64,000 nucleotides of DNA from Mucilaginibacter sp. L196. GTDB lineage: Bacteria; Bacteroidota; Bacteroidia; Sphingobacteriales; Sphingobacteriaceae. The first letter of the stretch is position 1; every line of letters starts with the position of its first letter. Positions 45,705-53,546 of the stretch are shown piece after piece. Below the pieces are notes generated by a model. That model had not been told where the DNA came from. It did not search any database and saw only the letters and a list, made by a program, of their open reading frames with translations. Position numbers and translations under genes: made by a program. The stretch is from contig NZ_LMUO01000015.1 in assembly GCF_009765905.1 (NCBI RefSeq), positions 1,043,994-1,107,993 of the forward strand, given 5' to 3'.

Positions 45705-46622
45705 ATGATAATCTATTTCCAGCTGCAATATAAACGACTGTTTAGAATATTAAAGGACTTTGGTATCAATCCCTATCTGGGGATGATATTAGGAGTTGTG
45801 GTATTCGTATTGCTCTCAAATACCTTATTTGATAAGATCGCTTATTTCGAATACGTATATGTAATTATAGCTTTAATAGCGATTTTACAATTAGGGAAAA
45901 CGGAGAGAAATGATTTTCTTAAAAACATCTATACCGCAAATAACTATTTAAAATTAAGATTGCTTGAGAACCTGGCTGTTGCATTGCCGTTCGCCCTGTT
46001 TTTATTAAGCAAAAACTTTTATGCTTGTGCATTAAGTGTTGGTTTATTTAGTTTGCTCCTTTCTTTTTATAACAACAACGGGCAATCTAATTTTATAATT
46101 CCTTCACCTTTTTCCAAAAGGCCATTCGAGTTTACAATCGGGTTTCGAAAGTATTATTGGCTCTTTATAATTATTTATGCTGTTACTGCTATATCTATTG
46201 CAGTCGGTAACTTTAACCTGGGCATCTTTGCTTACTTGGGTATTTTGATAGTTTGCATGAGCTTTTACTCCGCCACTGAACCTGTATTTTATGTATGGGT
46301 GCATTCGCAGCAATCTACTGTTTTTCTGAAAAATAAGATCAAAACGGCTTTGCTTTATAGTTTTTTTATCAGTTTACCTATAGCTGGTTCGCTTATTTGT
46401 TACTTCCCTTTAAAAGCACTCATCATAATAGCAGTTGGCGCGTGTGGGGCTTTGTATATCATATTAGGTGTAGTTGCCAAATACACAAATTATCCAAATC
46501 AAATAACCTTGCTTCAAGTTTTCATGATGAGTATCGGCATGGTTTTTCCTCCAATTTTGTTGGTATTGATCCCACATTTCTTTCTAAAATCTACTAAAAA
46601 GTTAAATATCTACCTAAAATGA
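45705..46622 (+). CDS. ABC-2-like exporter membrane subunit
   Basis: 305 residues with about eight hydrophobic segments and little soluble sequence. I do not recognise a named family, but the gene overlaps the following ABC ATPase gene by 4 bases (ATGA), which marks it as its membrane partner. TATATTTG at 45681-45688 upstream matches a -7 promoter element. Substrate unknown. Confidence 0.75.
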   Translation: MIIYFQLQYKRLFRILKDFGINPYLGMILGVVVFVLLSNTLFDKIAYFEYVYVIIALIAILQLGKTERNDFLKNIYTANNYLKLRLLENLAVALPFALFLLSKNFYACALSVGLFSLLLSFYNNNGQSNFIIPSPFSKRPFEFTIGFRKYYWLFIIIYAVTAISIAVGNFNLGIFAYLGILIVCMSFYSATEPVFYVWVHSQQSTVFLKNKIKTALLYSFFISLPIAGSLICYFPLKALIIIAVGACGALYIILGVVAKYTNYPNQITLLQVFMMSIGMVFPPILLVLIPHFFLKSTKKLNIYLK

Positions 46623-47302
46623 TTGCAATACAGTCCCTTTCAAAATCTTATGGAAAGCATAAAGTTCTACTTGATATTAACTTAACATTTAAGAAAGGGG
46701 AAGTAAGCGGAGTTGTGGGTGAAAATGGTGCCGGGAAAACAACTCTTTTTAAATGCATTGCCGGGTTAGAGCCCTTTGATGGAAACATTGAGTATGGCGG
46801 AAATATTTTAAAAAATGTAACCGGGTATCTTCCTACAGAGCTATTCTTTTTTTCAAAAATGACAGGAGCTGAATATCTCCGGCTCGTATGCAATGCGCGG
46901 GATTTAAAGGAAACTAATATAACAGGCAGCAATATTTTTGATCTTCCCTTAAACGAGTATGCGGAAACCTATTCAACCGGAATGAAAAAGAAATTGGCGT
47001 TAACCGGTTTGTTAATTCAAAAAAATGAGGTTTTTATTTTGGATGAACCCTTTAACGGCGTGGATATTCACAGTAATATCATCATTCAGGAAATTATTTT
47101 GAAGCTAAAACAACTCGATAAAATAGTAATTATGTCTTCGCATATATTTTCAACATTGAACCAATCATGCGATCATCTCCATTACCTGAAAAACGGACAC
47201 CTAAAAAGCAGTGTTGTTAAAGGTGAATTTGAGCAAATAGAAGAGGAAATGAGGGGCGACAATATAGGAAACAAGTTAGTCGACCTGCTGAATTTGGAAT
47301 AG
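46619..47302 (+). CDS. ABC transporter ATP-binding protein
   Basis: 227 residues. Walker A GENGAGKTT, signature YSTGMKKKLALTG (a variant of LSGGQ common in ABC-2 exporters), Walker B VFILDEPFNGVD and H-loop SSHIF. It drives the membrane subunit encoded upstream. Followed by a strong terminator. Confidence 0.92.
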   Translation: MIAIQSLSKSYGKHKVLLDINLTFKKGEVSGVVGENGAGKTTLFKCIAGLEPFDGNIEYGGNILKNVTGYLPTELFFFSKMTGAEYLRLVCNARDLKETNITGSNIFDLPLNEYAETYSTGMKKKLALTGLLIQKNEVFILDEPFNGVDIHSNIIIQEIILKLKQLDKIVIMSSHIFSTLNQSCDHLHYLKNGHLKSSVVKGEFEQIEEEMRGDNIGNKLVDLLNLE

Positions 47303-47314
47303 TTTATAACCAAC

Positions 47315-47341
47315 AAAAAAGGGAGCAACGCTCCCTTTTTT
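47315..47341. terminator. Bidirectional terminator
   Basis: AAAAAAGGGAGC (47315-47326) pairs exactly with GCTCCCTTTTTT (47330-47341), loop AAC. It ends the ABC operon (plus) and could serve sucC (minus). A 12-base direct repeat, ATGACTCAATGA, follows at 47354 and 47370. Confidence 0.85.
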
Positions 47342-47381
47342 AATAAGTCAAAAATGACTCAATGACCTAATGACTCAATGA

Positions 47382-48575
47382 TTATAAAGCCAATACTTCT
47401 TTAACCCTATCAGCAGCATCTTTCAATAAGATAGCTGAGTATACTTTTAAGCCTGAGTTATCGATCAATGCTTTCGCTTCAACAGCGTTGGTGCCTTGTA
47501 AACGAACGATGATTGGTACAGGTATGTTACCGATCTCTTTATAAGCATCAATAACACCTTGCGCAACACGGTCGCAACGAACTATACCACCGAATATGTT
47601 GATCAGGATAGCTTTAACATGCGGATCTTTCAAAATAATGTTGAAAGCAGCCTTAACCGTTTCGGCATTAGCAGTTCCGCCAACATCTAAAAAGTTAGCA
47701 GGCTCGCCACCGGCAATTTTAATAATATCCATGGTTGCCATAGCTAAACCAGCACCGTTAACCATACAGCCAACGTTACCGTCAAGCTTTACATAGTTAA
47801 GGTTTGATTTGCTTGCTTCTACTTCCATAGGGTCTTCTTCCATGGTATCGCGTAAAGCGGCAAAATCAGGGTGACGGTATAAAGCGTTATCATCTAAGTT
47901 TACTTTAGCATCAACAGCTAAAATTTTATTGTCAGATGTTTTTAATACCGGGTTAATTTCAAATTGTGAAGAATCGGTAGCATCATACGCTTTGTATAAA
48001 GCGGTGATGAATTTCACCATATCCTTAAAAGCATCGCCTGATAGGCCTAAGTTAAAGGCGATTTTACGTGCCTGGAAACCTTGTAAACCAACTTTAGGGT
48101 CAATCTCTTCTTTATAGATCAACTCAGGAGTTGAGTGTGCAACCTCTTCAATATCCATACCGCCTTCGGTTGAATACATAATGATGTTACGGCCTTTAGC
48201 ACGATCAAGCAATACGCTGATGTAAAACTCTTTAGTTTCGCTTTCGCCCGGATAGTAAACATCCTGTGCCACTAAAACTTTGCTAACTAATTTACCTTCG
48301 GGGCCGGTTTGCGGGGTAACTAATTGCATACCTAAAATATCGGTAGCACGTTGTTTAACCTCGTCTAAATTCTTTGCTAATTTAACACCGCCGCCTTTAC
48401 CGCGACCGCCTGCATGAATTTGCGCCTTGATAACAACCCAGCTCGAGTTGTAATCTTCCTTCATTTTTTTTGCAGCCTCAACAGCCTGTTCAACGGTATC
48501 AGCAACAATACCTTCCTGAACTCTAACGCCAAAGCTTTTTAGTATGGCTTTACCCTGGTATTCGTGAATATTCAT
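47382..48575 (-). CDS. sucC: Succinyl-CoA synthetase beta subunit
   Basis: 397 residues. ATP-grasp domain (about 5-235; KAQIHAGGRGKGGGVKLA) and a CoA-ligase domain (about 240-395; NGAGLAMATMDI, INIFGGIVRCDRVA, VRLQGTNAVEA). Makes succinate and ATP or GTP from succinyl-CoA in the TCA cycle. sucD is not in the window, so the subunits are encoded apart. Confidence 0.97.
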   Translation of the reverse strand: MNIHEYQGKAILKSFGVRVQEGIVADTVEQAVEAAKKMKEDYNSSWVVIKAQIHAGGRGKGGGVKLAKNLDEVKQRATDILGMQLVTPQTGPEGKLVSKVLVAQDVYYPGESETKEFYISVLLDRAKGRNIIMYSTEGGMDIEEVAHSTPELIYKEEIDPKVGLQGFQARKIAFNLGLSGDAFKDMVKFITALYKAYDATDSSQFEINPVLKTSDNKILAVDAKVNLDDNALYRHPDFAALRDTMEEDPMEVEASKSNLNYVKLDGNVGCMVNGAGLAMATMDIIKIAGGEPANFLDVGGTANAETVKAAFNIILKDPHVKAILINIFGGIVRCDRVAQGVIDAYKEIGNIPVPIIVRLQGTNAVEAKALIDNSGLKVYSAILLKDAADRVKEVLAL

Positions 48576-48730
48576 CTTTTGTGTAGAATTTGCGGTAAAT
48601 CTACAATTTTGTTTGATATACTGATAAGCGACTTATAATTACTGATTGGTTATTTTAAAATTTTTACAAAAATTGGTGAATAGTGAGTGGTGATAATTAT
48701 AATCATAAACTTAGATCAGTATGAATATTT

Positions 48731-50023
48731 TTAATTCGTTTGCTGAAGTATTTTTTTTATCCATGGCAATACCAACTCTTCTTTGAAATAATGCATGGGT
48801 GGATCTACGTTAACTAATTTAAAATATGTAGATGCGTCAATACCTGTTGGTAATTTCCGGAGCATCGACCTTGATTTCGGATCGTTGAATTTTGGATATT
48901 CATACACCTGAACGTTGTCCTCCTTCCCGACTATTTTATATGCTTTTTTTACCAGATCAAAATCTCTATCCATTCCCCCCTCAGTAAAAATAACAGGCCG
49001 TGGCGCAAATGCGCATACTAAATCAGGAAAATCAAAGTATCTCCAGAAGTTTGGAACTAAATGTCTAATTGTATTTGGTTCAGGTCTATGACCTGTGCTG
49101 TCTGGTTTGGTAAGTACAAGTGCCCGTTCTCTTGTTCTACATAAAAAATCATTATATACAAACGCATAAATCGATGGATCTAAGATTCCAAGTACCATTA
49201 AAGGCTCTGTACCAAGAGAAAAACCAGCTACGATAATTTTAGAACGATTAATATAGGGTTGTGTTTTCATCCAATTAAGCACCTGCATGTCCACAAAAGA
49301 AGTATAACCAAGGTAGCTCCAGCCTAACTCCAGCAATCCCCTTGATACCGAAACGTAATCGTAATTCGAACTTCCTGTAACCTTTTCAAGGTCGGATGCT
49401 TCGCCGGCAGCAGGATCGTCAACAGCAACGGCTATCAATCCCATTTTTACATAATGCAATGCCATTTCGTTCTTCTCGTGAAACTGAGTATGTTTAAACC
49501 CCGGGTTAATCTCGTCCTCTCCTGCCAGTGATTCTTTAGTCTCTCCTGATCCCGGAATGCATAAAACCGCCGGAACAGGATTGTTCTTATTTAAATTATC
49601 AGGAATTAAGACTAAGTAGGTAATTACACTTGAAGGCAATGGATATGCTTCCCATTTTTGCAGAGTATAACCGTCTCTTTTCTTTTCTTCTATCTTTTTG
49701 GGTAAAGGTTGACTATTATCCACCTGGGGAAATTGCATTATTTCTTTCATGGATTCCCGTACTTTCATTTGCCATTCACGAAGTTGTGAAGGTGAGAAAT
49801 CTGGATTAAAGGCATATTTTGGAAGTGTGCTTTTCAATAAATTATATACTATCCCCCTCGAATTCAGAAAACGATTGTCCTGCCTATCTGTTTTTATTGT
49901 AGCCCATTCCTGTGGGTCTATTTTTTTTACTGGTGTTTGCTGAGCATACAAAGCAGGCTTAATCAGTATAAGAAATAATGTAATTGTTAACAAGACTCTC
50001 AATAAAGTAAATTTTGGGTTCAT
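48731..50023 (-). CDS. Secreted alpha/beta hydrolase, acetyl-xylan-esterase-like
   Basis: 430 residues with a signal peptide ending LYAQQ (about 28). VPAVLCIPGSGETKESLAG begins the hydrolase core; the nucleophile elbow is GFSLGTE (near 265). FAPRPVIFTEGGMDRDF holds a likely acid, and the His is near PPMHYF. The shape resembles the Abhydrolase_7/acetyl xylan esterase group. The substrate, perhaps a plant cell-wall ester, is inference. Confidence 0.78.
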   Translation of the reverse strand: MNPKFTLLRVLLTITLFLILIKPALYAQQTPVKKIDPQEWATIKTDRQDNRFLNSRGIVYNLLKSTLPKYAFNPDFSPSQLREWQMKVRESMKEIMQFPQVDNSQPLPKKIEEKKRDGYTLQKWEAYPLPSSVITYLVLIPDNLNKNNPVPAVLCIPGSGETKESLAGEDEINPGFKHTQFHEKNEMALHYVKMGLIAVAVDDPAAGEASDLEKVTGSSNYDYVSVSRGLLELGWSYLGYTSFVDMQVLNWMKTQPYINRSKIIVAGFSLGTEPLMVLGILDPSIYAFVYNDFLCRTRERALVLTKPDSTGHRPEPNTIRHLVPNFWRYFDFPDLVCAFAPRPVIFTEGGMDRDFDLVKKAYKIVGKEDNVQVYEYPKFNDPKSRSMLRKLPTGIDASTYFKLVNVDPPMHYFKEELVLPWIKKILQQTN

Positions 50024-50270
50024 AATGTAAATATTGGTTTTAAATTATGTCATACATAATGCAATTTAAATAAAAAATATTAATTCAACTTATAGCCTGT
50101 TTAAAACAGGGGAATCGCCCTTGAAATTTGTTGCGTTTTTTTCTATTAGTCAGATGATGTTCTAAATATAAAAACCGGACCACATGACGTGATTGTTTTT
50201 TAAAAGTGATTTCCCTGACTTCTCACTATTCACCACTAAGTAATTAAAACAAATCACTATTTTTACCGCC

Positions 50271-50924
50271 ATGCTCAAAGCGCAATCCATCCATAAATCC
50301 TACGGTCAACTGCATATTTTAAAAGGTGTAGACCTTGAGGTGGCAAAAGGCGAAATAGTAACCATTGTTGGCGCATCTGGTGCCGGTAAAAGTTCGCTGC
50401 TGAATATATTAGGTACTTTGGATAGGCCAGATTCCGGTCAGCTATATATTGATAACCAGGAACTAAGCAAGTTAAGCAATAAAAACCTGAGCAATTTCCG
50501 CAATCTGAAAATTGGTTTTATCTTCCAGTTTCATCATTTATTAAGCGAGTTTGACGCGCTGGAAAATGTTTGCATCCCGGCTTTTATAGCAGGATTATCA
50601 CGCGGAGATGCAGAAAAGAAAGCCACAAGATTATTGCAGATGTTAGGCTTAGGCGATAGAATGAAACATAAACCGAACGAACTTTCGGGCGGCGAACAGC
50701 AAAGGGTAGCAGTAGCACGCGCTTTAGTGAATAATCCTGCATTAATTTTCGCCGATGAACCATCGGGTAACCTCGATTCAACCAATGCACGAGAATTGCA
50801 TGAATTGTTTTTACAACTAAGGGCTGAGTTTAACCAAACCTTTGTGATAGTAACCCATAATGAAGACCTGGCGGCGCTATCGGACAGGAAAGTAACCATG
50901 AAAGACGGCTTAATTATACCATAG
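50271..50924 (+). CDS. ABC ATPase, LolD-like
   Basis: 217 residues. Walker A GASGAGKSS, Q-loop FQFHHLLSEFDALENV, signature LSGGEQQR, Walker B ALIFADEPSGNLD and H-loop VTHNED. The FQFHHLLxEF pattern is that of LolD/MacB-type ATPases, which work with FtsX-like permeases to release lipoproteins. No permease gene is adjacent. It overlaps the next gene by one base. Confidence 0.88.
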   Translation: MLKAQSIHKSYGQLHILKGVDLEVAKGEIVTIVGASGAGKSSLLNILGTLDRPDSGQLYIDNQELSKLSNKNLSNFRNLKIGFIFQFHHLLSEFDALENVCIPAFIAGLSRGDAEKKATRLLQMLGLGDRMKHKPNELSGGEQQRVAVARALVNNPALIFADEPSGNLDSTNARELHELFLQLRAEFNQTFVIVTHNEDLAALSDRKVTMKDGLIIP

Positions 50925-51223
50925 TGAGCATATTAATTACATCAGCCAATTCGGCCGCGGCCTATCAGCTTAAAAGTAAATTAAACGTTGATGAGGTGAT
51001 TTTAGGCGATTACGAGGAATTACCAGCCCTGATGCTTAAATCAGGTAAAATGATACAATTGCCCAGTCCTAAATCAGCATCATACAGCCATCAAATGCTT
51101 ACTTTGTGCCTGGATAAAGGAATAGAAACTATCTATCCGCTGCGCAAAGAAGAAGCAATACTTTTAAAAGAGGCCGAGCAATTATTTAAAGAATACGATA
51201 TTTTTATAAATACAAACTTCTAA
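50924..51223 (+). CDS. Small pre-ATP-grasp-like protein of unknown function
   Basis: 99 residues, starting with GTG in the sequence TAGTG, where the G of the lolD-like stop is shared. The beginning, MSILITSANSAAAYQLKSKL, followed by VILGDYEELPALMLKSGKM, resembles the Rossmann-like pre-ATP-grasp domain of carbamoyl-phosphate-synthase-like proteins, but no ATP-grasp domain follows. It may be a sensor or adaptor. The tight coupling to the ATPase gene supports a real protein. Confidence 0.65.
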   Translation: MSILITSANSAAAYQLKSKLNVDEVILGDYEELPALMLKSGKMIQLPSPKSASYSHQMLTLCLDKGIETIYPLRKEEAILLKEAEQLFKEYDIFINTNF

Positions 51224-51260
51224 TTGTCATTTTGAACGAGGAACGAGAGAGAAATCTTCT
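51224..51260. repeat. GTCATTTTGAACGAGG-type repeat fragment
   Basis: GTCATTTTGAACGAGGAACG and the AGAGAGAAATCTTCT that follows match the style of dispersed repeats of this phylum. A clear second arm is not present, so it may be half of an element. It lies in the 94-base gap before the HAD gene. Confidence 0.4.
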
Positions 51261-51317
51261 ACGACTTGAGTAACTAACAAGCCAGACTTTCGGCGTTCGA
51301 GAAGCAATAATACCGCC

Positions 51318-51926
51318 ATGAAATACACCGACATCGATCCACGTAAAACCGCTTTTATATTTGAGCTGGATAATGTGCTTTATCCCGAAAAGGACTACCT
51401 GTTCCAAGCCTATTATTTATTTGCCGGATACCTGGAATACCTTGATCTGATTGATGAGAAAGAAGCAGTTGACTTAATGGTGGATACCTTCAACCAAAAA
51501 GGTAAAGACGCTGTTTTTGCTGCTGTGCAGGAAAAATATAGTTTAAATGATAACTACCATATCCATTTCAATTTTTTAATGGCGACGGCCAAATTGCCCT
51601 TAAAACTGCTGCTTTATCAAAATATGCTGGAGCTGATGCAGGATATTATTGTGGACAGAAAAAAACTGTTCATCGTAACCAATGGCAATCCCGACCAACA
51701 ACTAAATAAAATTAAGCAAACCGAATGGCATGGGTTAGAAAAATACCTGGTATGCTATTTCGCCGACGAAGTGATGGCAAAACCTGAACCCGACATAATA
51801 CATAATATATTGCACGACCACAATTTACAACGCCGCGACATCGTTATGATAGGCAACAGCGATAATGATACGCTTTGCGCCGAGGCATGTGGCGTAGATT
51901 ATATTAATGTTGAGCAATTTTTGTAA
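51318..51926 (+). CDS. HAD-superfamily protein with Glu replacing the nucleophile
   Basis: 202 residues with the SDT1/pyrimidine-nucleotidase-like layout. Motif I reads FELDNVLYP: the first Asp of DxD, the phospho-acceptor, is E16, while D18 is kept. Motif II (IVTNGN), motif III Lys (AKPEPD) and motif IV (MIGNSDNDT) look intact, so the fold and metal site persist but ordinary phosphatase chemistry is doubtful. Residues 25-95 form the helical cap. It follows the lolD-like and pre-ATP-grasp-like genes in the same direction. Confidence 0.85.
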   Translation: MKYTDIDPRKTAFIFELDNVLYPEKDYLFQAYYLFAGYLEYLDLIDEKEAVDLMVDTFNQKGKDAVFAAVQEKYSLNDNYHIHFNFLMATAKLPLKLLLYQNMLELMQDIIVDRKKLFIVTNGNPDQQLNKIKQTEWHGLEKYLVCYFADEVMAKPEPDIIHNILHDHNLQRRDIVMIGNSDNDTLCAEACGVDYINVEQFL

Positions 51927-51969
51927 ATTGCGTTAGCAAAATCGATTTTTGTACGAATACCCCGAGCCG

Positions 51970-53454
51970 ATGAAGAAATTAATTTACTTAGCCGTTATTT
52001 TAACATCAGGTATTTTGTCGTCCTGCAAAAAGGATCATAAAAATGCATCAACCGCGCTCAACCTCGTACAGGATTCCATCTATTATTACGAAAAAGAAGA
52101 TTATTTATGGTTTGATGCCATACCTGATTACAATACTTTTAACCCGCGGTCATATGGTGGCTCAAGTGATTTAGGAGCATTAACCAATGAACTAACCGCT
52201 ATATCTCAATTAAAAATTAATCCAACAACCGGTAAACCTTATGAATACTCCCAAGAGTCACCCGGTACAGCAAAATATTCCTTTGTTGATAATGGCACAG
52301 AGACAGCGTCGCTAAACGGAACTGATGATGATTTTGGATTCGAGCCGATATACATAGCCACAAATGATTTGCGGGTTAAATACGTAAACCCCGGTTCACC
52401 TGCTGATTTGGCCGGTATAAAACGTGGTTACCAGATAACCAGTATCAATGACAATACCGACTTATCATATGATGGCACAACCGCCAATTTTGTAATAAAC
52501 TCCGTTTACTACAGCACCAATATTAAAATGGTGTTAACCAAATACGATGGTACAACACTAACGGTTAGTTTAAACACTACTGCCTATACTGTAAACCCCG
52601 TATTAAATTACAAAGTGTTTGATCTGGGTAACGGACACAAGGTGGGTTATATGGCATTTGGCAGTTTCACGGCATTGGCAAATGCGCAACCGCAGTTAAA
52701 TACCGTTTTTAATTATTTCATTGGTAACGGTGTTAATGATTTGGTGGTTGATATACGCTACAATGGCGGCGGCGAAGGCGCAACAGCCGAATATTTGGAC
52801 GACCTTATAGTACCCTCATCAAAAAGCAGTACTTTGATGTATACCACTTATTTTAATTTGAACCTACAGAATAACGATTACCCTTTGTTGGCCAAAAAAT
52901 ACTCAATCACTCCGGGGCAGTTTAAACCGGCCAACAACCAAACCAATTTTGCTAAAGCATTAAGTTTAAGCCTCACCCGGGTGTTTTTTATTGTTACTGA
53001 TGAAACAGCATCATCAAGCGAATTAACCATTAACAACCTACGCCCCGAAATGGATGTTGAACTGATAGGGGATACCACCTACGGAAAACCGGTTGGCGAA
53101 ATACCAATACCTATCAGTAATTATATCTTGTACTCACCGCAATTATATGTAGAAAACTCAGCCAATCAAGGCGATTACTACACCGGGATGGCCCCCGGCA
53201 CAGCAGCATACCCTGGCTTACTCGCCGCCGATGATGTAACAAAAGATTTCGGCGATTCCACCGAATTGCTATTGGCCCACGCCCTAAACTTCGTACAAAA
53301 CGGAACTTACAGCATCACCAGCCCTAAAATTCAAAGCCTCGCTTCAAAGCAAAGCTTCTCCATATCTCAGGCAAAAGCCGTTAACCGAAATCTTGAAGTT
53401 CACAAACTTAGAGGAATGGTTTTGGCTGATAGGATAAAGAATCTTAGGAAATAG
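51970..53454 (+). CDS. S41 family peptidase, lipoprotein
   Basis: 494 residues from ATG at 51970; the frame is open from 51949. Lipobox LSSC19. A PDZ-like part (about 125-205; VNPGSPADLAGIKRGYQITSI) precedes the tail-specific protease domain: VVDIRYNGGGEGATAEYL, and the nucleophile Ser in TDETASSSELTINNL. It is an envelope-anchored C-terminal processing protease; the substrate is unknown. Confidence 0.92.
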   Translation: MKKLIYLAVILTSGILSSCKKDHKNASTALNLVQDSIYYYEKEDYLWFDAIPDYNTFNPRSYGGSSDLGALTNELTAISQLKINPTTGKPYEYSQESPGTAKYSFVDNGTETASLNGTDDDFGFEPIYIATNDLRVKYVNPGSPADLAGIKRGYQITSINDNTDLSYDGTTANFVINSVYYSTNIKMVLTKYDGTTLTVSLNTTAYTVNPVLNYKVFDLGNGHKVGYMAFGSFTALANAQPQLNTVFNYFIGNGVNDLVVDIRYNGGGEGATAEYLDDLIVPSSKSSTLMYTTYFNLNLQNNDYPLLAKKYSITPGQFKPANNQTNFAKALSLSLTRVFFIVTDETASSSELTINNLRPEMDVELIGDTTYGKPVGEIPIPISNYILYSPQLYVENSANQGDYYTGMAPGTAAYPGLLAADDVTKDFGDSTELLLAHALNFVQNGTYSITSPKIQSLASKQSFSISQAKAVNRNLEVHKLRGMVLADRIKNLRK

Positions 53455-53478
53455 ATTTCATTACTAATCCGCTCCGCC

Positions 53479-53530
53479 GGTTCAAGTGTCTACACTTGAA
53501 CCAAATTTTAATGAGCGTCCACGCTCATTA
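53479..53530. terminator. Two hairpins between convergent genes
   Basis: GGTTCAAGTG/CACTTGAACC (53479-53488 and 53493-53502) and TAATGAGCG/CGCTCATTA (53509-53517 and 53522-53530), each exact with a 4-base loop. They lie between the S41 peptidase and smc ends. They lack long T runs, so they may be dispersed repeats rather than plain terminators. Confidence 0.5.
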
Positions 53531-53546
53531 TCAAAGAGGAGAAGTA

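Noticed and set aside
47354..47381. Direct repeat ATGACTCAATGA as a CRISPR-like or regulatory array
   Set aside because: Only two units with a 16-base period; no spacer structure or cas genes.
50271..50924. Calling the ATPase a full lipoprotein-release or MacB system
   Set aside because: No FtsX-like permease gene is adjacent, so only the ATPase type is claimed.
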